From: Myxococcales bacterium
Lineage (GTDB): Bacteria; Myxococcota_A; Polyangia; Haliangiales; Haliangiaceae
Assembly: GCA_016716835.1 (NCBI GenBank)
Contig: JADJUW010000003.1
Coordinates: forward strand, 62,001-126,000
DNA: 64,000 nucleotides
Reading direction: 5' to 3'
Part shown: piece by piece, positions 33,017 through 40,569 of the stretch
How positions within the stretch are numbered: position 1 is the first letter of the stretch
Layout: each line of letters starts with the position of its first letter
Position numbers and translations under genes: made by a program
Notes under the pieces: generated by a model
Seen by the model: the letters and a program-made list of their open reading frames with translations, nothing else
Database searches by the model: none
What the model was told of the DNA's origin: nothing

Positions 33017-34411
33017 GTGTTTGTTTTGCCGGGCCTTGGGCTCTTGGTGATCGTCCTGATCACGCGCCCGCAAGAATTTGTGCCGCTGCTCGCAGGTGTG
33101 CCGCTGCTGCACCTGGCGGCCGTGGCCGCGCTGCTCGGCTATGTGCTCGACGTTCGCATCGGCCGCTTGCGGCCGCAATGGTCGCCGCTGCTATGGGTTG
33201 GATTTGCGTTCTTGGCGTGGGCGGGCGTCTGCGATCTGGCCGCCGGCGGTGAGAGCCTGCCGCAACGCCTCACCGAGCTCGTCATCCTGGGCGTGTTGTT
33301 TACCCTGATGGCGGGTGGCATCCAGCGCCTGCGATCGTTTCGCTGGTTTGCCGGTATCGTCGTCGCGCTTTGCGCTTTCCTCGCCATCGTCGGCATTGAG
33401 CAGCGATTTGCGCCGTATGGCTGCGTCGCGGTTGATCCGGTCTATACCGCCGAGGGCGCGCCGGATGGTCGCCCGTGCGACACCGCAGTGATGTGCATCG
33501 ACGGCAGCGGCGATGATTTTCGCTGTGAACGTGTCGGCCTGTTTCAAACGTTTTCGATCGAAGGGCGTGTGCGCTATCGCGGCGAATTGCACGATCCCAA
33601 CGAGCTCGCGCTGTGGCTTGGGCTCGGAGGCATCGCGCTGGGCCTGGGGCTGTGGTTTGGCCACGTGCCTGGCGTGCGGCGAGGTCCTCGCGACGCCGCC
33701 CTCGCCATCGCGATGGGGCTGTGCTTGGCATGTATCTACTTCACGCAATCGCGCGGTGGACTGTTGGTCGTGGTGATCATTGCCGGCACCTTTGCCATTG
33801 CGCGGTGGGGGCGGTGGGCGATCTCCGCAGGCCTGGTGATAGCGCCGTTGGCGTTCTTGATCATGCGAGCTGCTACCGCGGGACGCGATACCGAGTCGGC
33901 CGCGATGTCGACGGCCTTGCGCTATGAGGCGTGGGCGGCGGGCCTGGGCATGATGCGCGGCAGCCCCTTGGTCGGCGTCGGGCATCGCCAATTTGGCGAG
34001 CATCATTATATGACGGCGCACAACTCGTACGTGCTCGCGGCGGGCGAGTTGGGGTTTCTCGGCCTGGTCTTATTCTTGGCCTTGCTCGCGCAGGCGCTTA
34101 AGATCGTCTTTGTTGGATATCGCGAGCTGGGCGGCATCGCAGGCGCCGAGGTGCCGCGGGTGTGGGCGCTCGCCTTGCTCGCCGGTGGTCTCGGGCTGGT
34201 GTTCCAGATCGGCACGCTCTCGTTCGCTTATCACTCGGTTATGTGGCTTTACCTCGGCCTAGTTGCCGCATGGCACGGCGCCGTCGTGGCGCATGTGCCG
34301 ACGTTCTCGCCACGCCTGCGCCTGGGTGAGTGGCTCGCCGTTGCCGTGGTAGCGGCCCTATTTGTAACCGTCTTGCTGCCGATGTACCTTCGCCTCCAAC
34401 ACGCGCTATGA
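33017..34411 (+). CDS. O-antigen ligase/Wzy-like polymerase
   Basis: The 464 residues contain about eleven membrane segments and a large periplasmic loop near residues 130-200 with Cys (VAVDPVYTAEGAPDGRPCDT). A YRGELHDPNELALWLGLGGI motif and the SRGGLLVVVIIAG, MTAHNSYVLAAGELGFLGLV region are characteristic of Wzy/WaaL-type proteins, which carry H/N-S in an external loop. A GTG start immediately after the deacetylase stop is likely. It probably polymerises or transfers the polysaccharide repeat in the periplasm. The assignment between ligase and polymerase is open. Confidence 0.8.
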   Translation: MFVLPGLGLLVIVLITRPQEFVPLLAGVPLLHLAAVAALLGYVLDVRIGRLRPQWSPLLWVGFAFLAWAGVCDLAAGGESLPQRLTELVILGVLFTLMAGGIQRLRSFRWFAGIVVALCAFLAIVGIEQRFAPYGCVAVDPVYTAEGAPDGRPCDTAVMCIDGSGDDFRCERVGLFQTFSIEGRVRYRGELHDPNELALWLGLGGIALGLGLWFGHVPGVRRGPRDAALAIAMGLCLACIYFTQSRGGLLVVVIIAGTFAIARWGRWAISAGLVIAPLAFLIMRAATAGRDTESAAMSTALRYEAWAAGLGMMRGSPLVGVGHRQFGEHHYMTAHNSYVLAAGELGFLGLVLFLALLAQALKIVFVGYRELGGIAGAEVPRVWALALLAGGLGLVFQIGTLSFAYHSVMWLYLGLVAAWHGAVVAHVPTFSPRLRLGEWLAVAVVAALFVTVLLPMYLRLQHAL

Positions 34412-34418
34412 TGCGCTG

Positions 34419-35821
34419 ATGTCAGACACGCGCATGAGCCGACGCAAGATCATTCTAGGCGGCCTGGGCGCCGGCGCCGTGGTGGCGGGGGGCGCGGCGT
34501 GGTCGCTGCGGCGCAAAATTACGTCTAAGCTGGCGCGCTATACCGAGGCTTCGTCGTTTGCGGCGACGCCGGCCGCGCCCGTGCACGATGCGGCGCGCGA
34601 TGCCACCAAGCTGTATGTGGCGCAGGGCGGTGGCAGCCCCGCCGAGCGCATCGATGGCGTCTTTGCCAAGCTGGGCGGCGCGGCGGCGTTGGTTGGGGTC
34701 GATGACGTCGTCATCATCAAGGTTGCCGCGCAGTGGTGGAACCAGGGCATGACCAATGTCGCGGCGGTAAGGCGCGCGATTGAGCACGTGCTGGAAATTC
34801 CGGGCTTTCGCGGCGACGTAATCGTGTTCGAGAACACACATTTTCGTTTCCTCGATCGCGCCGATGACGACCCTGCGCGCGGCCTGACGCGGGCGTGGAC
34901 GCATCCAAGCGTGCGCAACGTCGACGTTAATGGCTGGAGCTCGCTGGGAGATTTGATCCCCACTTTTCGGCGCTTAACGCCCGCGTGGGCTTTGTCGGCC
35001 TCGTCGATGCGGGCCTATCCTCGCTCCAAGATGACACCTGGCACGACGCCGCGCATGCGCACGGGCACTACGGCGGCGATGGCCGCGGGCCGCTGACGAC
35101 GGGCGATGCGCGTGACGGCTACTTTTGGGATTTCTCGCAGGTGTTTCGCCTGAGGCGCAGCCTGGTCGACGACGCGCAGACGCCGCTGACGTGGCCGCGC
35201 TTCACGGACGCCCGCAGCGGCCTCACGATCGATCTGCGCGACGGCGTGTTTCGTCGCGAGGGCGGCAAATTGGTCAAGGTCGATCGCAAGCTGACCTTTA
35301 TCAACATGACGACGGGCAACGAGCACGGCTCGACTGGCTACACCGGCGCGGTGAAGTCGGCGATGGGGCTGGTCGACATGAGCGCCGGCGCGCTCGGCAC
35401 GCATCCGCTCGCGCAAGGCTATCAGTCGGTGCACTACTTTGGCTCGTTCGGCAAGCGGCGGCCCAGCTGGCGCATGGCGGGGCCGCTCGCCGCGTTCTGT
35501 GCATCTGTCCGGAAACCGGACCTTTACATTACGGTCTCGGAATGGACCGCCGCGATGCCGGCGAAGGGCTGGCCAGACAGCGAGGACCTGCGCCATGCCG
35601 AGCTCAGCGCGCACCACACCAAGACCATCGTCGCGGGCACCGACCCAGTTGCCGTCGACGCCTGGTGTATCCGCAATTTGATGATGCCGATCCGCGGCCT
35701 CAATTTTGACGCCTACTACAACCTCGATTCGGCCGAGGCCAAGGCGACCAAGTTCCTGCGGTATTACAAAGAAGTCGCCGGCGTCGGCGCGCTCGATCCT
35801 GCGCTTGTCACGATCGTCTAG
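34419..35821 (+). pseudogene. DUF362 family protein interrupted by a single-base frameshift
   Basis: Two frames (34419-35096 and 34985-35821) together encode one protein of about 467 residues. The N-terminus SRRKIILGGLGAGAVVAGG is a Tat-like or Sec signal anchor; the body reads VDDVVIIKVAAQWWNQGMTN and HPSVRNVDVNGWSSLGDL, then in the other frame GFVGLVDAGLSSLQDDTWHDA, and ends NLDSAEAKATKFLRYYKE. The switch lies in a CCCC run at 34958-34961: one extra C would join the frames as LIPHFSALNARVGFVGL. DUF362 proteins are commonly iron-sulfur associated, but no Cys cluster is seen here. This is either a sequencing slip in a homopolymer or a genuine lesion. It follows the polymerase gene by 8 bp. 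Confidence 0.75.
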
Positions 35822-35882
35822 GATCCGCGCCTTTTCCCCTACGCGTCAGCCAGGTTGGTACGTCACCGCAACAAAGCGTTTG

Positions 35883-36089
35883 CTAGACAGTTTCCGGGCA
35901 GTCATCGCACGTGCATGGCTCATAGGGGCAGGTAACCGTGACGCACCGAGCGTAGGTAGGGCACCCAATGGTGCAAGCAGATGTGCCGTTAATGCACGGG
36001 CTAAGGGTCGAATCAGCGGCTCCCGAAAATTTTGCCAAGGTTGTGATCGAAAGACGTTTGAGCGCGAGCTTCTTCGAGGTCTGTTTCAT
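35883..36089 (-). CDS. Lanthipeptide-like precursor peptide (orphan RiPP candidate)
   Basis: The 68-residue peptide starts MKQTSKKLALKRLSITTLAK, which matches the leader style of class I lanthipeptides from Bacteroidota and Myxococcota (KKLxLKKLxIxxL). The remaining 40 residues are extremely rich in Cys, Ser and Thr: SPCINGTSACTIGC, CVTVTCPYEPCTCDDC, with eight Cys and many Ser/Thr as potential ring partners, ending PETV. No LanB dehydratase, LanC cyclase or transporter gene is found in the window. An alternative is a small disulfide-rich secreted peptide, but a Sec signal is absent. It has no strong SD. It lies in a short gap between recD2 and the DUF362 gene. Confidence 0.6.
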   Translation of the reverse strand: MKQTSKKLALKRLSITTLAKFSGAADSTLSPCINGTSACTIGCPTYARCVTVTCPYEPCTCDDCPETV

Positions 36090-36166
36090 AATGCGCGGGA
36101 CACTAGCATCGCCGAGAAAACCACGTCAACGAATTATCTCGGGACTGGGCCAACTTCCTGAAAGAA

Positions 36167-38437
36167 CTAAGGCGCGACCTCGGCATCGCAAAGGTGGCTG
36201 CCAGTTGCTAACAGGGCCGCAGCCGCCTGCGCGATGCGCGGCGCAAGATACGTATGTCGTGGCCGCGCTTGCGCGTTGCGCACCGCGAGCGAAATCGCCT
36301 TGCCGGTGCCAACCAAGATGACCAGTTGCTTGCCGCGAGTCATCGCGGTGTAGAGCAGGCTCTTGCTCAGCATCATGAAATGCTGCGTCACCACGGGCAT
36401 GACAACGGCCGGATATTCCGAGCCCTGGCTCTTATGCACGCTGACCGCATAGGCCAGCGCGAGCTGGTCGAGCTCGGCGCGATCGTAGTCGGCGATGCGG
36501 CCGTCGGTAAAGATGACGCGTGCCTGGCCGGCATCGGCGTCGATGCGATCGATGTAGCCGATGTCGCCGTTGAAGACACCCTTGTCGTAGTCGTTCTTGA
36601 GCTGCATCACCTTGTCGCCGGTGCGCAACGTGGTGTCGCCGCGGACCAGCTCGGCCTTGGCCGTGGCGGCCGGGTTGAGCGTGGTCTGGAGCGCCTTGTT
36701 GAGCGCCGCGGTGCCGACCTCGCCCCGGTGCATGGGCGTCAGCACCTGGATGTCGGCGGTCGGCGAGAAGCCAAACTTGCCGGGAATGCGCTGCGTGACC
36801 AATTCGACGATGGTGTCGAGCACCGCGGCGGGCTCGGGACGATTAATAAAATACATGTCGTTGCCCGGGGTCTGCGGGTCGACAAATTCAGGCATTTGGC
36901 CGCCGTTGACGCGGTGGGCGTTGGCGACGATTTGGCTCGCGGCGGCCTGGCGAAAAATCTCGGTGAGCCGCACCACTACCGCTGCCTCGCTGGCAATGAC
37001 ATCGGCCAAGATGGCGCCGGGCCCGACCGAGGGCAGCTGGTCGATGTCGCCGACCAAGATGAGCTGCGCCGCGGGCGGGATGGCGGCGAGCAGTCCGGCG
37101 AACACAAAAATATCGATCATGCTCGCCTCGTCGACGATCACCACGTCGGCCTCGAGCGGGCGGTCCTTGTTGCGGGCAAAGCTGCCGTTCTGCGGCGTGT
37201 ATTCGAGCAGGCGATGCAAGGTCGCGGCGGTTTGGCCCGTGCTCTCGGAAAGCCGCAAGGCCGCGCGCCCGGTTGGCGCGCCCAGCGCGAGGCGGCGAAA
37301 CTGCTTGGTCGCGAGGTGGCAAATTGCCTTGACGATCGTCGTCTTGCCAACGCCAGGGCCGCCGGTGATTACGACAAGCTTTTCGTTGGAGGCCGCCTCC
37401 ACCGCCCGGCGCTGTTGGCCGGCAAGCTGCACCCCCGCGGCCGCTTCAAAGGCGGCGATGGCCTCGGCGGCATCCACGGGCTTGCGACTCGTCGCGGTAT
37501 TCGCGAGGACCGCCACCGCCTGCGCAGCCGCGACCTCGGCCTCGTGCGCGGCGGGCAGTGACACGCACCAACCCCGATCGCCCAGCAGCTCCTCGACGAG
37601 CAGCTTAGTCGCCACGAGCGTTTGCATGGCCGGCATCAATTTGTCGACGTCCACCACCAGCAGCTCGCGGCCGCGCTCGAGCAACTCGGCGCGCGGCAGG
37701 TGCGCATGGCCATCCTCGAGCGATTCGCCGACCACGTGCAAGAGCCCCGCCTCGAGGCGGGCCGGCGCGTCCTTGGCAAGTCCCATCTTTTGCGCGATGC
37801 CATCCGCGGTGCGAAAGCCAATGCCCCAGATGTCGATCGCCAGCCGATACGGATTGGCGCGCACGATCGCCATTGCCTCGCGGCCGTATTGCTTGATGAT
37901 GCGGCCGGCAAACGCCGCCGACACGCCGTGGCCGCGCAAAAACACCATGACGTCTTGCACGTGGTGGTGAGTCTGCCAGGCCTCGGCAATGCTCGCCGCG
38001 CGCGCCGCGCCAATCCCCGAAACCTCGGTCAGCCGCGCTGGCTGGTTGCCGATGACCTCGAGCGTCTGAAAGCCAAAGGCCTCCACCAGACGACGCGCCA
38101 TCTCGCCGCCGATACCTGGGATCAGCCCCGAGCCGAGAAACTTTTCGATGCCGTCAAGGGTTTCGGGCGCGCGCGGGTGGGCGCTCCCGACCTTGAGTTG
38201 TCGGCCGAATTTCTTGTCCGTGATCCATTCGCCGCGCACCAGCCAGCTCGAGCCCTCGGTCATGCCGACGAGCTGGCCGACGATGGTCACCAGGCCACTG
38301 GCGAGTTGTCCGGTTTTCGTGCTCTGCGGCGCGGGCAGCAGGCGCGCCACCGCGAACTGCGAGTCCTCGTTGCGATACACGATCTTGGCGATCGTGCCTT
38401 CCAGCGTGACTTGGTTGGGCGCAGCGTCGGTTTCCAT
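36167..38437 (-). CDS. recD2: ATP-dependent DNA helicase RecD2 (SF1)
   Basis: The 756-residue protein starts with the RecD2 N-terminal domain (QVTLEGTIAKIVYRNEDSQF), a helix-hairpin-helix region (ISGIGAARAASIAEAW), then the helicase core: Walker A VITGGPGVGKTTIVKAI (about 355-371), motif II VIVDEASMID, QLILVGDIDQLPSVGPG (motif III), the MQLKNDYDKGVFNGDIG region and the final motif VHKSQGSEYPAVV and YTAMTRGKQLVILVG. RecD2 unwinds DNA 5' to 3' in repair, in bacteria without RecBC. Alone on the minus strand, 31 bp from aguB; no operon partner of known repair function. Confidence 0.94.
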   Translation of the reverse strand: METDAAPNQVTLEGTIAKIVYRNEDSQFAVARLLPAPQSTKTGQLASGLVTIVGQLVGMTEGSSWLVRGEWITDKKFGRQLKVGSAHPRAPETLDGIEKFLGSGLIPGIGGEMARRLVEAFGFQTLEVIGNQPARLTEVSGIGAARAASIAEAWQTHHHVQDVMVFLRGHGVSAAFAGRIIKQYGREAMAIVRANPYRLAIDIWGIGFRTADGIAQKMGLAKDAPARLEAGLLHVVGESLEDGHAHLPRAELLERGRELLVVDVDKLMPAMQTLVATKLLVEELLGDRGWCVSLPAAHEAEVAAAQAVAVLANTATSRKPVDAAEAIAAFEAAAGVQLAGQQRRAVEAASNEKLVVITGGPGVGKTTIVKAICHLATKQFRRLALGAPTGRAALRLSESTGQTAATLHRLLEYTPQNGSFARNKDRPLEADVVIVDEASMIDIFVFAGLLAAIPPAAQLILVGDIDQLPSVGPGAILADVIASEAAVVVRLTEIFRQAAASQIVANAHRVNGGQMPEFVDPQTPGNDMYFINRPEPAAVLDTIVELVTQRIPGKFGFSPTADIQVLTPMHRGEVGTAALNKALQTTLNPAATAKAELVRGDTTLRTGDKVMQLKNDYDKGVFNGDIGYIDRIDADAGQARVIFTDGRIADYDRAELDQLALAYAVSVHKSQGSEYPAVVMPVVTQHFMMLSKSLLYTAMTRGKQLVILVGTGKAISLAVRNAQARPRHTYLAPRIAQAAAALLATGSHLCDAEVAP

Positions 38438-38468
38438 GATGAGGCAATCGGCGGCGCGCGGGGGCGTG

Positions 38469-39353
38469 CTAACGCGTTAAAGGTTGGTACAGCTCGCCGC
38501 GGCGATCGCGGAAAAAACCCATGCTGGCGCGGGCGCGCTGCAGCGCCGCGAGGTCAAATGTTGCCAGCGCGACGCCCGGCGCCTCACGGCCTAGCTCGCT
38601 GAGCATGTCGCCGCGTTGGTTGCACACAAACGAGCTGCCGTAAAAACCGATGCTATTTCCGGCCTCGCCCTCGACGCCAATGCGATTTGCCGCGATGACG
38701 CCGACCTGGTTCGCGACGGCGTGGCCCTGCATCACGCGCTGCCAGCTCGCCTGGCTATCGAAGTCGGGCTCTTCCGGCTCGCTGCCGATGGCGGTTGGGT
38801 AAAATAGGAGGTCGGCGCCGAGCAGCGCCATGGCGCGCGCGCACTCGGGGAACCACTGGTCCCAGCAGATGCCGACGCCGATGGTGGCGTAGCGGGTGGC
38901 AAACGCCATAAACCCGGTGTTGCCGGGACGAAAGAAGAACTTCTCCTGATAGCCAGGCCCGTCGGGAATGTGGCTCTTGCGATAGACGCCAAGCAGCGCC
39001 CCGTCGGCATCGATCACCGCGACCGAATTGTAATAGGCCGGCCCATCTTTTTCAAAAAACGAAATTGGCATCACGATGCCGAGCTCGCGGCAGAGCGCCT
39101 GAAAGTGGGCGATGGTCGGATGTCCGTCCACCGGACGCGCGCGCAGAAAGTCTTCCTCGCGCTGGCCTCGGCAGAAATAGAGGCCTTCGAAGAGTTCGGG
39201 TGGCAAGATGATCTGCGCGCCCTGCGCATGCGCCCTCCTCGCCAGCGCGGTGACGTTGGCGATATTCTCGCCGAGCTCATCGCCAAGGGCGAGTTGCAGC
39301 GCGGCGACGCCGACGGTGCCGGAGGTCTTGGCGACGGTGGGTTGCGTGGTCAT
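38469..39353 (-). CDS. aguB: N-carbamoylputrescine amidase
   Basis: Nitrilase-superfamily enzyme of 294 residues from the ATG at 39353. The catalytic triad is visible as Glu53 (PPELFEG), Lys126 (VYRKSHIPDGPG) and Cys163 (VGICWDQWFPE). The motif FFRPGNTGF and NRIGVEGEAGNSIGFYG fit the AguB subfamily. It hydrolyses N-carbamoylputrescine to putrescine, CO2 and NH3, the last step of the agmatine route. Its start overlaps the end of aguA (ATGA), a translational coupling that supports the pathway assignment. The frame extends 26 codons further upstream, over the 3' end of aguA, and I reject that. Confidence 0.95.
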   Translation of the reverse strand: MTTQPTVAKTSGTVGVAALQLALGDELGENIANVTALARRAHAQGAQIILPPELFEGLYFCRGQREEDFLRARPVDGHPTIAHFQALCRELGIVMPISFFEKDGPAYYNSVAVIDADGALLGVYRKSHIPDGPGYQEKFFFRPGNTGFMAFATRYATIGVGICWDQWFPECARAMALLGADLLFYPTAIGSEPEEPDFDSQASWQRVMQGHAVANQVGVIAANRIGVEGEAGNSIGFYGSSFVCNQRGDMLSELGREAPGVALATFDLAALQRARASMGFFRDRRGELYQPLTR

Positions 39354-40459
39354 GGGCGGCTCTCGCTGATAGAGGGTTGCTGTTGCGTCGTGCAATGAAA
39401 GCCGCCGCCGCCGATGACTACCGGCTTGCAAGGCAGCGCGACGACGCGACGGGTCTTGAACATCGCACCGATCGCGGCAACCGCGGCGTCGTCGTGACGC
39501 GACTCATAGGTCGGCATCACGACCACGGTGTTGGCGACGTAGAAGTTCATGTAGCTCGCGGGCAGCAGCGCGCCCGCGGCATCGCGCACGGCGCCGGGCG
39601 ACGGCACCGTGAGCACCTCGAGCTTGCGCCCGTGGGTATCGGTTGCCACGCGCAGCGCGGCGATGATCGCGCGCAGGGCGTCGCGGTTCGGATCGTCGTC
39701 GGCCGGTTCCATGCACGCCACGACGCCCGGCGCGACGAAGCGCGCGATGGTGTCGATGTGGCCATCGGTGTGATCGTTTAGCAGGCCGTCGCCGAGCCAG
39801 ATCACGTTGTCGCCGCCCAGGGCATAGCAAAGGCGCGCATTGAGGGCCGCCTCGCCGAGCGGCATGCCCAGCCCGCGATGGTTGCGGCCGCCATCCAGCA
39901 GGCATTGCCTGGTCGTCATGATGTTTCCGACGCCATCGACCTCGACCGCGCCGCCTTCGAGCACGAAATCAAATTGCACCGCCTCGTAACCCGACGCCTG
40001 CGCGACGGCGGCCGACACCTCGGCATCACCAGGCATGACGTACTTGCCGCCCCAGCCGTCAAAGCGAAAGCGCGCCGCCAGTTGCTCGATGCCGCCGGCG
40101 CCGCGCGCCTGCAAAAAGATGGCACTGGTGTCGCGCAGCCACACGTCGCCATAGGCCCAATGATGAAAACGCACCCCGAGGGCAGCGTTGCCGAGCAGGG
40201 CGCGCGCCGCGTGTTCATCGTCGGCATGGCGCACCAGCAGCTCGACGCGCTCGCCGCGCGGCTGCCCGCCTGCATCCATATCGACAATGGCGCGGCACAT
40301 TTCCATCAGCGCACGCTGCGGCGCAGCGAGGCCTTCGCCCCATTGCTCGTCGGCGTAGGGCCAGGCCGTCCAGACCGCGTCGTGCCTGGTCCATTCGGCT
40401 GGCATGGCAAATCCGCGCATGGCCTCGGTTACCATGAAATGAGCCTGAGCTAAATTCAT
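39350..40459 (-). CDS. aguA: Agmatine deiminase (peptidyl-arginine deiminase family)
   Basis: The 369-residue enzyme has agmatine deiminase signatures: MPAEWTRHDAVWTAWP, the DVWLRDTSAIF Asp/Arg motif, WGGKYVMPGDAEVSAAVA, LEGGAVEVDGVGNIMTT, NDHTDGHIDTIARFV (active-site His) and the catalytic Cys in VIGGGGFHCTTQQQP near the end. It converts agmatine to N-carbamoylputrescine and ammonia in the guanidino-group channel. It pairs with aguB downstream with an ATGA overlap. The start could also be an internal Met (MRGFAMPAEW). No regulator lies nearby. It is divergent from the M16 gene at 40570. Confidence 0.95.
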   Translation of the reverse strand: MNLAQAHFMVTEAMRGFAMPAEWTRHDAVWTAWPYADEQWGEGLAAPQRALMEMCRAIVDMDAGGQPRGERVELLVRHADDEHAARALLGNAALGVRFHHWAYGDVWLRDTSAIFLQARGAGGIEQLAARFRFDGWGGKYVMPGDAEVSAAVAQASGYEAVQFDFVLEGGAVEVDGVGNIMTTRQCLLDGGRNHRGLGMPLGEAALNARLCYALGGDNVIWLGDGLLNDHTDGHIDTIARFVAPGVVACMEPADDDPNRDALRAIIAALRVATDTHGRKLEVLTVPSPGAVRDAAGALLPASYMNFYVANTVVVMPTYESRHDDAAVAAIGAMFKTRRVVALPCKPVVIGGGGFHCTTQQQPSISESRP

Positions 40460-40569
40460 TTCGTAGGCTTAGGCCCCGCGCGACCTCGGGCCGCACGGCG
40501 CCATCTCCTGTCAGCAGAATATTTTGCCTTTGCCTTGCAAGCAGGCCCTGCTCGGTCAATATCGCGCCC

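Noticed and set aside
36254..37561. A 435-codon plus-strand frame over recD2
   Set aside because: It lies antisense to recD2, whose helicase motifs are unmistakable, and has no coding features of its own.
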